Notes: generated from the letters alone by a model not told the origin. Numbered from the stretch's first letter, positions 1 to 6,399 are shown. The stretch is DNA of 7,018 nucleotides from Acidobacteriota bacterium (GCA_021823305.1 JAKAOE010000095.1:1-7018), one strand, 5' to 3'. A program made the numbers and translations.

Positions 1-691
1 GGAGCTTCTTTTTCTCGGTTTCGAGTGCTCCGGTAAGGTGCTTTCTGCTCGCCGCTTCGGCCGCCTTCTTGGCCTCCGCTGCAAGCCGGTCCTTTTCTTT
101 TTGAATGATGCCGGCCGCGGCCGCGCTCCAAATCGGCGTGTAGCTGCTGCCGCTCCAGCCATAGATGGTCTCGCCGCCGCCGCGAAGATCGCGCAGCAAG
201 ACGTCGCTATAGCCCAGCGCGGCGGCGATCTGGCTTGCTGTTCCATGCCAGGATGGTGTCACGAGGACGATCCCGCCGCCCGCGCGGTGCTGGTAGTCGA
301 TCGCCTCCTGCAGTCCTTGGGTCGCGCTGCCCAATTCCACCCGCCCTTCGTGCGGGAAGGCGAAGGTTGCGGCGACCGTGCATGCCCCCGCCGCGCACGA
401 GACTGCGCTGGGCATAACCGTCTCCGAACGCGCCCCGTCGGTCACTTGCAGTGGGATCGGGGTCGCGAAGGGTTCGATCGTGAACGAGCCGATCAACGTC
501 GGGTCTGGATCGTCCACCGAGATCACGCCCGGGCCCGGAGCGGCCAGGCTGATGGCGCCGTTGGAGCGCCAGCCGGCGAATCGCGCCGCCACGGCTTGTC
601 CGTTCACCACGGGAAAGGCGGGGCCGCTCTGGGCATAGAGCCCAGCCGCGGCCGCGGTGAGCAGGGCCATGGTTCTCGGGGACATGTGCAT
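1..691 (-). CDS. Secreted protein of unknown function, C-terminus cut off by window edge
   Basis: An uninterrupted frame runs leftwards from an ATG at 691 to the window edge (230 codons seen, no stop reached). The start is supported by AAGGAG at 702-697, five bases upstream; in-frame ATGs at 685 and 670 are alternatives. The protein opens with a short Sec-type signal peptide (residues 1-20: MHMSPRTM, then a hydrophobic LLTAAAAGLYA, likely cut before Q21). A small beta-rich region follows, with V/I/G/P-rich stretches at about 26-120 and a Cys pair C99/C104 that could form a disulfide. Residues 126-148 (GLQEAIDY...AGGGIVLVTPSW) resemble the first rung of pectate-lyase/tailspike beta-helix proteins. 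From about residue 196 the chain becomes a Lys/Glu/Ala-rich likely coiled coil (KEKDRLAAEAKKAAEAA) that runs off the window. The family is not recognised. The general look recalls N-terminal regions of lineage-restricted acidobacterial exported proteins, which is memory only. It diverges from the polysaccharide operon, so a functional link is unproven. Confidence 0.82.
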   Translation of the reverse strand, partial: MHMSPRTMALLTAAAAGLYAQSGPAFPVVNGQAVAARFAGWRSNGAISLAAPGPGVISVDDPDPTLIGSFTIEPFATPIPLQVTDGARSETVMPSAVSCAAGACTVAATFAFPHEGRVELGSATQGLQEAIDYQHRAGGGIVLVTPSWHGTASQIAAALGYSDVLLRDLRGGGETIYGWSGSSYTPIWSAAAAGIIQKEKDRLAAEAKKAAEAASRKHLTGALETEKKKL

Positions 692-696
692 AAGAG

Positions 697-702
697 CTCC
701 TT
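697..702 (-). promoter_or_regulatory. Shine-Dalgarno site of the leftward secreted-protein gene
   Basis: The minus strand reads AAGGAG here, with five bases to the ATG at 691. It is the strongest ribosome-binding site on this side of the window. It decides both the strand and the start of the leftward gene over the overlapping rightward open frames. Confidence 0.75.
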
Positions 703-734
703 GGCGTCGGCGCCGAATCTCCCGCCGGAAGTTT

Positions 735-757
735 GCCCATCCCAGGTTACGATGGGC
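735..757. repeat. Inverted repeat, 7-bp arms with 9-base spacer
   Basis: GCCCATC (735-741) and GATGGGC (751-757) are perfect reverse complements around a nine-base centre. The dyad sits in the divergent spacer. It could be an operator for a dimeric regulator or a hairpin in the leader of the leftward transcript. No T-run follows in either direction, so it is not a standard terminator. Confidence 0.5.
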
Positions 758-761
758 GCTG

Positions 762-780
762 GCCCGGGCCGGAACCGGGC
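762..780. repeat. Inverted repeat, 6-bp arms with 7-base spacer
   Basis: GCCCGG (762-767) pairs with CCGGGC (775-780). It lies four bases after the other dyad in the same spacer. Such G/C-only arms arise easily by chance in DNA of this composition, so the call rests mainly on position. Confidence 0.35.
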
Positions 781-827
781 GCTCTCATGGCGATTGTATG
801 GCCGGGGTCTCACCGGGAAGGCTTGAC

Positions 828-1790
828 ATGGAAAAGGTTCTGGTCTTGGGCGGCCATGGGTTCCTCGGTGCCGCCGTTGCGGCGGCCTTCGCCGCCGGCG
901 GACGCACGGTCGTGGTCCGCAGCCGGCGCGACGGGGTGGACGCGCGGGATGTCACGGCGCTGCTGCCCTGCCTGGAAGCCGAACGCCCGGATTGGCTGGT
1001 CAATTGCGCCGCGCATGTCGGCGGCATCGCCTACAACGCCCGCTGCCCGGTGGCGATCTACGAGGACAACCTGTTGATCGGATTCAACGTCGTGCGCTGC
1101 GCCCGCCAGGCCGGCGTGGCGAAGCTGATCAACGTGATGCCCAACTGCACCTATCCCGGCGAAATGGAGCTGTACTCCGAGCCGCGCTGGTGGGACGGGC
1201 CGATGCATCCTACGGTGCTCACCTACGGCATGCCGCGCAAGGCGGTCTGGGTGCATGCCTGGGCCTGTCAACAACAGTTTGGCCTGCGTTCCATTCACTT
1301 GGTGTTGCCCAACCTTTACGGGCCGCGCGATCACTTCGACATTATTCGTTCCCACGCCCTGGGCGCGCTGATTCGCAAAGTGGTGGACGCGCGCGAGCAA
1401 GGCCTGGGCACCGTTGAAATCTGGGGCACCGGTGCCCCGGTGCGGGAGTGGATGTACGTCGAGGACGCGGCCGCCGGCATCCTGCGCGCGGCCGAGCGCT
1501 ACGATGCCATGGACATCCTCAATCTGGGCTGCGGCAAGGGTTGTTCGATTCGCGAGTTGGCGGAACTGGTGCGCGCGGCGGCGAATTGGCGGGGCGAGTT
1601 CGTCTACGCCACCGATCGTCCCGACGGCGCCCCGCGCAAGATTCTGGACACCGGGCGCATGCAGGCCGCTCTCGACTGGTGGCCGCCCACGCCGCTGCGC
1701 GAGGGCATCGTAGCCACCGTGGCTTGGTACGAACAACACCGCCGCGCCGCCGCGGCTCTTCCTACGGCAGCTAGCGCCGGGGAGACCTAA
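828..1790 (+). CDS. GDP-L-fucose-synthase-like NAD(P)-dependent sugar epimerase/reductase (extended SDR)
   Basis: This 320-residue cytoplasmic enzyme is of the NAD-dependent epimerase/dehydratase (extended SDR) fold and should act on a nucleotide-activated hexose. The ATG at 828 is chosen because the Rossmann strand begins at once (MEKVLVLGG), the nucleotide-binding GGHGFLG lies at residues 8-14, and GGGAAGG sits six bases upstream. The frame stays open leftwards to 657, but that part has no protein-like character. Landmarks shared with GDP-L-fucose synthase are NCAAHVGGIAYN (59-70), NCTYPG (106-111), Y133, PNLYGPRDHF (161-170), H176 and GTGAPVREWMYVEDAA (200-215). C107 and H176 align with the Cys109/His179 epimerisation pair of the E. 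coli enzyme. The YxxxK motif is altered: YGMPRK puts Arg at +4 and Lys at +5. The length is normal for the family (about 310-330). The product could be a GDP-fucose-like sugar or another epimerised or reduced sugar. It is the first gene of the operon, one base before the methyltransferase. Confidence 0.9.
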   Translation: MEKVLVLGGHGFLGAAVAAAFAAGGRTVVVRSRRDGVDARDVTALLPCLEAERPDWLVNCAAHVGGIAYNARCPVAIYEDNLLIGFNVVRCARQAGVAKLINVMPNCTYPGEMELYSEPRWWDGPMHPTVLTYGMPRKAVWVHAWACQQQFGLRSIHLVLPNLYGPRDHFDIIRSHALGALIRKVVDAREQGLGTVEIWGTGAPVREWMYVEDAAAGILRAAERYDAMDILNLGCGKGCSIRELAELVRAAANWRGEFVYATDRPDGAPRKILDTGRMQAALDWWPPTPLREGIVATVAWYEQHRRAAAALPTAASAGET

Positions 1791-1791
1791 A

Positions 1792-2361
1792 ATGGGCCCG
1801 TCTGTTCAAGCTGAAACCACCGCGAAGCCGCTCAAATTGCACATCGGCTGCGGCAAAGTTTACCTCCCCGGTTTCGTGCATGTGGATTTGCGCCCGCTCC
1901 CGCACGTCGATGTTGTCACTGCGGCGGACCAGCTGGGTATGTTTGGGGACGGGAGCGCCGATCTGATTTACAACTGCCACATTGTGGAGCACATCGGCCG
2001 ACACAAGGAGGACGCTGTATTGCGCGAATGGTATCGCGTACTCAGGCCCGGGGGCGTACTGCGAACCGCGACGCCGGATTTTGAGCAGGTGGCGAAATGG
2101 TATCTGGAGACTGGTGATCTGGACGTGCTGATGGGCCTGCTTTACGGCGGCCAGACCTACGATGAGAACAGCCATGGCCAAATTTTCGATTTTAAGAGGC
2201 TGGAAACAAAACTGCTGGCCGTTGGCTTTCGGACAGTGTGCCGCTACGACTGGAGAACAACCGAGCACGCGGCGGTGGATGATTTCTCCCAAGCCTATCT
2301 GCCTCATATGGACAAGGGGCATGGGACGTTGATGTCATTGAACGTGGAGAGCGTGAAATAG
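1792..2361 (+). CDS. Small class I SAM-dependent methyltransferase
   Basis: This is a 189-residue Rossmann-fold methyltransferase, short for the class and lacking any extra domain. Visible parts are motif I LHIGCGK (16-22), the acidic end of strand 2 (D32 in HVDL), HIVEHI (63-68), and WYRVLRPGGVLR (80-91) followed by TPDF. This arrangement is typical of small predicted methyltransferases found in polysaccharide and nucleotide-sugar clusters. The C-terminal half (LMGLLYGGQ, IFDFKRLE, YDWR, DDFSQAYLPHMD) is conserved-looking and probably holds the acceptor site. The acceptor is unknown: a nucleotide sugar, a sugar on the growing glycan, or a terminal cap are all possible. The start at 1792 follows GGGGAG (1779-1784) with seven bases of spacing and begins one base after the upstream stop, so it is co-translated with the epimerase. 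By my count its G+C is near 57%, lower than the genes around it. Confidence 0.88.
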   Translation: MGPSVQAETTAKPLKLHIGCGKVYLPGFVHVDLRPLPHVDVVTAADQLGMFGDGSADLIYNCHIVEHIGRHKEDAVLREWYRVLRPGGVLRTATPDFEQVAKWYLETGDLDVLMGLLYGGQTYDENSHGQIFDFKRLETKLLAVGFRTVCRYDWRTTEHAAVDDFSQAYLPHMDKGHGTLMSLNVESVK

Positions 2362-2365
2362 GAGG
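2360..2365 (+). promoter_or_regulatory. Shine-Dalgarno site of the aminotransferase gene, sharing bases with the methyltransferase stop
   Basis: AGGAGG begins on the last two bases of the preceding TAG stop. It lies five bases before the ATG at 2371 and eight before the adjacent ATG at 2374. Either ATG is possible and they differ by one Met. Fusion of stop and SD suggests tight coupling of the two genes. Confidence 0.65.
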
Positions 2366-2370
2366 CATAG

Positions 2371-3489
2371 ATGATGGCGACGACACCGCCCGCGATTCGC
2401 ATCCCGCAACTCGAACCCTTCCTCGGCGAGGAAGAACTCGCCGAGCTCGCGGATTGCATCCGAACCAATTGGCTGACTGAGGGACCCAAGGCGACCGAGT
2501 TCGTCCGGCTCCTGCGCGACTACACCGGGGCCAGGCATATCCTGCTGGTTCCGAACGGCACGCTCGCCCTCTACGTCGCCCTGATGGTGCGCGGTATCGG
2601 CCCCGGCGACGAGGTCATCGTGCCGGACTTCACGTTTTTCGCGAGCGGCTCGTCGGTGGTGCTGGCTGGGGCAACGCCGGTGTTCGTGGATGTGGACCCA
2701 GGTACGTTGTGCATCGCTCCGGAGGAGGTCGAGAGGGCCATCACGCCGCGCACGCGCGCGATTATGCCGGTTCACATGTATGGCCAATCCGCCGACATGG
2801 ACGCCGTGATGCGGATCGCCGGCGACCACGGCTTGTTTGTGATCGAGGACGCGGCCCAGGGCATCGGGACGCGCCTCCGCGGGCGGCACGTCGGCACCTT
2901 CGGTGACCTGGGCTGCCTCTCGTTCTTCGCGGACAAGACACTGACAACGGGCGAGGGCGGCGCCATCATGACGAATGACGACCGCTTGGCCGACCTGACG
3001 CTCTATTTCAAGAACCAGGGACGGGAGAATCGCGGGTCCTTCATCCATCCCTACATGGGCTACAATTTCCGCCTGACCGATGTACAGGCCGCAATCGGCC
3101 TGGCGCAGATGCGCAAGCTGGACGATCTCATCGCGCGCAAACAGCGGGCTGAGGCGCACTATCGCGCCCGGCTGGCGGGTGTTGAGCAGGTACGGTTCCT
3201 CGCCGACGTCCCGGGCAGCACCCGCGTTCCGTTTCGCATCGGCATCCTCGTCCCGGATGCGCCGGCGCTGACTGAATATCTCACCCAGGCGGGCATTGGC
3301 CTGCGTGGCTTCTTCTATCCGCTCCACCGCCAGCCGGCCTTCACGCCGCAAAACAGCCGCCACCTTGAGGGCATACGCCACTCCGTGTATGCCTACGAGC
3401 ACGGGATTTGCCTCCCCTCTTCGGCCGGACTGCAGGAGACGCAAGTGGACTACGTCTGTGACAGAATCGCCGAATTCTTCCGTCGGTGA
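2371..3489 (+). CDS. DegT/DnrJ/EryC1/StrS-family PLP-dependent sugar aminotransferase
   Basis: This 372-residue enzyme, the usual length for the family, transfers an amino group (normally from glutamate) to a keto group of a nucleotide sugar using pyridoxal phosphate. The family signature starts early (PFLGEEELAELADCI, 16-30, then NWLTEGP). PNGTLALYVAL (61-71) and VIVPDFTFFAS (82-92) are the cofactor phosphate and aromatic-stacking region. D160 in VIEDAAQ should contact the pyridine nitrogen. K189 in SFFADKTLTTGEGG is the Schiff-base lysine, so all key residues are present. The SFF-DKT-TTGEGG form and the NFRLTDVQAAIG helix (232-243) are most like perosamine-synthase-type members acting on 4-keto-6-deoxy sugars. 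That substrate is inferred. The stop TGA overlaps a GTG in the next frame (3486-3489). It most likely makes an amino sugar for the repeat unit assembled by the downstream genes. Confidence 0.93.
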   Translation: MMATTPPAIRIPQLEPFLGEEELAELADCIRTNWLTEGPKATEFVRLLRDYTGARHILLVPNGTLALYVALMVRGIGPGDEVIVPDFTFFASGSSVVLAGATPVFVDVDPGTLCIAPEEVERAITPRTRAIMPVHMYGQSADMDAVMRIAGDHGLFVIEDAAQGIGTRLRGRHVGTFGDLGCLSFFADKTLTTGEGGAIMTNDDRLADLTLYFKNQGRENRGSFIHPYMGYNFRLTDVQAAIGLAQMRKLDDLIARKQRAEAHYRARLAGVEQVRFLADVPGSTRVPFRIGILVPDAPALTEYLTQAGIGLRGFFYPLHRQPAFTPQNSRHLEGIRHSVYAYEHGICLPSSAGLQETQVDYVCDRIAEFFRR

Positions 3490-3701
3490 CGGGGCCCCTT
3501 GCGGCAACCACAGGGCGTTCGGGCCACGGCGCCACCTTGCCGATCTCCGCGGACAGCTACACTGCACCCGTCGGTTCGGGCCGCACGCGGCCGGGATCGG
3601 TGGGCCATCGCCGGGCTTGGGACGCTTTGCCTCCATGCCATCGAGCTTGGCAAGGCGGCAGGCACCAGACCCTGATTCCCGCCGGTCCCGGCCCGGCCTG
3701 A
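3486..3701 (+). CDS. Doubtful 71-codon ORF filling the gap between aminotransferase and glycosyltransferase
   Basis: A GTG at 3486 overlaps the aminotransferase stop by four bases (GTGA). The frame runs to a TGA at 3699-3701 whose last base is the A of the glycosyltransferase ATG (TGATG). The 71-residue product (MTGPLAATTGRSGHG...) is rich in Gly, Pro, Arg and Ala, has no hydrophobic core, signal or membrane segment, and matches no family I know. Third positions are about 73% G/C by my count, which does not separate coding from chance here. The neat overlaps at both ends favour translation through this stretch, perhaps only to carry ribosomes to the next start. Otherwise it is a 211-base spacer in which I see no promoter, terminator or RNA gene. 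Confidence 0.22.
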   Translation: MTGPLAATTGRSGHGATLPISADSYTAPVGSGRTRPGSVGHRRAWDALPPCHRAWQGGRHQTLIPAGPGPA

Positions 3702-4969
3702 TGAAGCGAGTCGCAATCATCTATCCTTGGTTCGCGCCGCTCCCGCCGGAACTCCACGAGGGCGGCAGTGACTACGCCCATCGGCTCGCGCTCGAACTTG
3801 CCTCCTGCGGCCTCGCGGTGGATGTCATCGCCGACTCGCGCACCGGACCGCAGAGCGGCGACGCGGCGTGTGCCGCACACGGCGTCTCGGTACACCGAGT
3901 GGTGCGCGACTGGGGCTGGAGCGCGTTCTTGAACGGAGAGTGGAGCAAGCTGCGGCGCATGCTTTCGGAGCTGTCCCCGCACGCTATCTGTGTGATTTAC
4001 CCACCGGCCAGGCTGCGGGCCCGGTATGTGACTCCCTGTTTTGCCAAGCTGCTTGCTCCGGGCGGCCGAGTGGTGACCAATGTATTCAGCGTGATTCACC
4101 CGCACGCCCTGTGGCGTCCCGACAACTGGGCGGCGACTCTGGCGCTGTACCAGAGCAGCGACCGGCTCCTCTTCATGGACGGGGACACCGAACGTCTCTT
4201 TGGCCGCGTCTTCCCCTGGCTGCGGCCCCTCACCCAGTTCGTGCCCTGCGGTGCCAATTTTGCGCCCGCGAAAACGTACAGTCGGGAAGCGCGCGATGCG
4301 GCGCTCCGGGACTTGGGTCTGCCCGCGGACGACTTCTACGTCGCCTTTTTTGGATACTGGTACCCCAGCAAGCACGTGGAAATCGCGGTCCGAGCTGTGG
4401 CCGAACTGCGTCGGCGGGGCATGCGGGCGCGTCTGCTTTTTGTCGGCGGATTCGGGCGCGTCCCTTCGCCCGGTGCCGAAGTGCCGAAGGAGATCCTTGC
4501 CTACCAGGGCAAGGTTTGGCGGGAAATCGAGCAACTGGGGTTGGCGAATTCTACGGTCTCGAGCGGCCACCTGAGCGAAGCGGCGGCCCTGGGCCAGTTG
4601 TTGGCCTGCGATGCGTGCGTGTTTCCATACGGTCGCATCGAGGGGCGGTCAAGTCTTCTAATTGCCCTCCGGCTCGGCCTGCCTGTGGTGACATGGCCGC
4701 AACCCAGGCCGAAATTTCTCGCCGACGGGCGAAACGTTTGCATGGCTGGCGACCGCAGCGCCCTGGCGATGGCGGCCGTGCTGGAGTCGCTGCTCAGGAA
4801 TCCTGAGAGGGCGGAGGCTCTGGCGCGCGGGGCCCTGGCGAGCTCAGAACGTCTGGACTGGCCTGTGATCAAACTTCGCTGGTACGAAGCCCTCATTGGG
4901 AGCCCGGTGCCCGGATCTCCGGCTGTGAGCCGGTCGGATGTCGGCTGCAAGGGCGAGGCCGACGCATGA
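3701..4969 (+). CDS. GT-B fold glycosyltransferase (GT4-like, group 1)
   Basis: This 422-residue cytoplasmic or membrane-peripheral transferase probably adds one sugar to the lipid-linked repeat unit. The start at 3701 is taken because MKRVAIIYPWFAPLPPELHEGG opens the first Rossmann strand and donor loop, and GGSDYAHRLALELASCG (21-37) is the usual first helix. The frame is open leftwards to 3296 only as a shadow of the aminotransferase. No clear SD precedes the ATG, and the TGATG junction suggests coupled start. The C-terminal domain begins near 212 (VAFFGYWYPSKHVEIAVRAVAEL), with LLFVGGFG (245-252), SGHLSEAAALGQLLACDACVFPY (288-310) and EGRSSLLIALRLGLPVVTW (314-332). E314 corresponds to the first Glu of the E-x7-E signature, but the second position is A322, as in some divergent GT4 relatives. 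Donor and acceptor cannot be deduced. The stop overlaps the next ATG by four bases. Confidence 0.88.
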   Translation: MKRVAIIYPWFAPLPPELHEGGSDYAHRLALELASCGLAVDVIADSRTGPQSGDAACAAHGVSVHRVVRDWGWSAFLNGEWSKLRRMLSELSPHAICVIYPPARLRARYVTPCFAKLLAPGGRVVTNVFSVIHPHALWRPDNWAATLALYQSSDRLLFMDGDTERLFGRVFPWLRPLTQFVPCGANFAPAKTYSREARDAALRDLGLPADDFYVAFFGYWYPSKHVEIAVRAVAELRRRGMRARLLFVGGFGRVPSPGAEVPKEILAYQGKVWREIEQLGLANSTVSSGHLSEAAALGQLLACDACVFPYGRIEGRSSLLIALRLGLPVVTWPQPRPKFLADGRNVCMAGDRSALAMAAVLESLLRNPERAEALARGALASSERLDWPVIKLRWYEALIGSPVPGSPAVSRSDVGCKGEADA

Positions 4970-6399
4970 AAGGCGGGGCGGCGGCGCGGTCCCCCGCCAG
5001 CCGCCTTCCGGGCCGCGGCGCCCCGGCGCGCCCATTGGACAGCCCAAGGTCCTTCATGCCGTACCTGATCATCGCGGCCGTCGGTGTCAGCCTCGCGCTC
5101 AACCGCTCGGGCATCCAGGTTTCCGACGCGGTAGCGGCTCGGGGAAGCAAGGAGCTCGCCGCGGCGGCGGGCTTGGCGGGGCTGTTCCTCGCCGCGCTCG
5201 CTGGACTGGTTGCGGCGCAATCGCGCCGGACTCCCGGCGTCGCCAGCCGCTACCGTAATCGCCTAATACTCTGGTCGCTGGCCTGGTCCGCGGCGGTTTG
5301 CGTATCCGCGGCGATCGGTATGGCGCGCGGAAATCAGCTTGGCTTCCTCTTGGGAGACGTTTTTAAGTTCCTCCTCTTGCCGCTCTGGCTCGTTATTGCG
5401 CTGCTCTGCCTGCGAACGCTCGCGGACGTTCGCACAGTCCTTTTAGGGTTACTCGTCGTTGTGGCGGCGCTGGTACTCGCGGACGGATTTCTCTACAGAT
5501 CTCAGACAGAAGCCGGGGCCAGGCTAACCACATCCGCAACGTATTTCATGACCGCCCTGCACCCGGTCTGGATTTATCTCCTGATCCGAAAAGAATCGCC
5601 CGGGACGAAAGCTCTAGTCGTTGCGTGCGCCGGAGCCTTCGTCGGTGCGGCCCTGCTGGTGCAGGGCCTGACCGACTATGTCTTTATTGCCATTGCCATG
5701 TTCCTGTTCGCGATCTACTGGCGGCGCTGGCGATTACTGGGCGGCATGGTGCTGGCGTCCGTCCTCGGGTACGTCGGCATCTGGATGGATCCGTTCGGGA
5801 TTTTCAAGAGCACGGGCGGGGCCTATGCGCTGGTCAAAGCGCAGAGCGCTCTCGCAAGCCACGGGTGGCTCCAGGCGGGCGTGCAACTGGGGGGAGTTCG
5901 CGTGCCGCAGATCATCTCATCGGCGGATGCGGTGCTTCGCGGCTCCTGGGTGGTGCTGCTATTCGGGACTGGGATGGGCGGACTCAGCGTCGCGCGACCA
6001 GCTTGGGCCGTGGCCCTGGGGTTGCCGCCCGCGCCGCCGCAGCATTTCATGGAGAGCGCCATCGCCGAGGTGCTCTATCGCTCGGGCTTGGCGGGCCTTG
6101 CCCTTTTTGTCATGCTACTGATCGCGTTGTACCGCCTGGCCGGCAAGGTGCGCAGGGCGAAATACGCCAGCGAATACGGTGTGTTCGCCCAGGTCACCCT
6201 GATATACCTAGTCGCCGGGTTGCTGCTGGCCATGCCCATGGAGAACGTTTGGCCCCTGCTGGCAGTCATTGCGGCCGGCTCGCTCGCGGCCTTCGAGGGC
6301 AACGAGCTGGCTCGGGAACAAGAAACGCGACGGCTGGCGGCGGCGCGGTGGGCGGAACGCCCAGGCCCGACACGGCGGAAGCTTGCGCCAGCCGGCTGA
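4966..6399 (+). CDS. Polytopic membrane protein, O-antigen polymerase/ligase-like (Wzy/WaaL superfamily)
   Basis: This 477-residue inner-membrane protein has about 11-12 predicted membrane segments (near 31-47, 64-84, 100-118, 132-150, 157-173, 190-206, 215-232, 237-251, 256-273, 374-390, 407-424 and 428-442). It has one long loop at about 274-370 and a charged Arg-rich tail. That loop ends in FGTGMGG (333-339) and PPQHFMESAIAEVLYRSGLAGLALF (357-381), like the G-x-G and His/Glu-containing periplasmic region of O-antigen ligase/polymerase proteins; H360 is the candidate key residue. Sequence in this family is poorly conserved, so the role as repeat-unit polymerase rests on topology and on lying between a glycosyltransferase and a flippase. 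The ATG at 4966 overlaps the glycosyltransferase stop (ATGA) and has AAGGGCGAGG upstream. M31 (5056), directly before the first membrane segment, is an alternative that would remove a Gly/Pro/Arg-rich leader. Confidence 0.83.
   Translation: MKGGAAARSPASRLPGRGAPARPLDSPRSFMPYLIIAAVGVSLALNRSGIQVSDAVAARGSKELAAAAGLAGLFLAALAGLVAAQSRRTPGVASRYRNRLILWSLAWSAAVCVSAAIGMARGNQLGFLLGDVFKFLLLPLWLVIALLCLRTLADVRTVLLGLLVVVAALVLADGFLYRSQTEAGARLTTSATYFMTALHPVWIYLLIRKESPGTKALVVACAGAFVGAALLVQGLTDYVFIAIAMFLFAIYWRRWRLLGGMVLASVLGYVGIWMDPFGIFKSTGGAYALVKAQSALASHGWLQAGVQLGGVRVPQIISSADAVLRGSWVVLLFGTGMGGLSVARPAWAVALGLPPAPPQHFMESAIAEVLYRSGLAGLALFVMLLIALYRLAGKVRRAKYASEYGVFAQVTLIYLVAGLLLAMPMENVWPLLAVIAAGSLAAFEGNELAREQETRRLAAARWAERPGPTRRKLAPAG

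Larger units (their letters stand above)
692..827. promoter_or_regulatory. Divergent intergenic region between secreted-protein gene and polysaccharide operon
   Basis: This 136-base spacer separates two divergently read genes, so it should hold the promoter of each. On the minus strand TACAAT (798-793) matches the sigma70 -10 consensus at five of six positions, but no convincing -35 lies 17 bases upstream. For the rightward operon I find no good -10/-35 pair; the TTGACA-like string at 824-829 overlaps the start codon and cannot serve it. Two inverted repeats (735-757 and 762-780) and a repeated GGGCGCT (754-760 and 777-783) lie in the middle. The SD-like GGGAAGG (815-821) precedes the ATG at 828 by six bases. 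Confidence 0.4.

Noticed and set aside
38..826. Rightward 262-codon open frame at the left edge
   Set aside because: It is antisense to the secreted-protein gene, its product is Arg/Gly-rich with no domain, and it has no good ribosome-binding site. The minus-strand frame has an SD, a signal peptide and protein-like composition.
657..827. Upstream in-frame extension of the epimerase to 657
   Set aside because: It would run into the divergent secreted-protein gene and adds an Arg-rich, non-Rossmann stretch. The fold begins at the ATG at 828, which has its own SD.
824..829. TTGACA-like -35 element
   Set aside because: It overlaps the epimerase start codon and no -10 hexamer lies at suitable spacing downstream, so it is most likely chance.
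810..1739. Minus-strand 309-codon open frame
   Set aside because: It is a mirror of the epimerase reading frame in G+C-rich DNA, with a His/Arg/Gln-heavy product and no recognisable motif.
2335..3720. Minus-strand 461-codon open frame
   Set aside because: It lies opposite the aminotransferase, which has every catalytic motif of its family. The antisense product is Arg/His/Glu-rich without domain structure.
3557..4570. Minus-strand 337-codon open frame
   Set aside because: It is antisense to the glycosyltransferase and has low-complexity Arg/Gly/Pro composition, as expected of a shadow frame.
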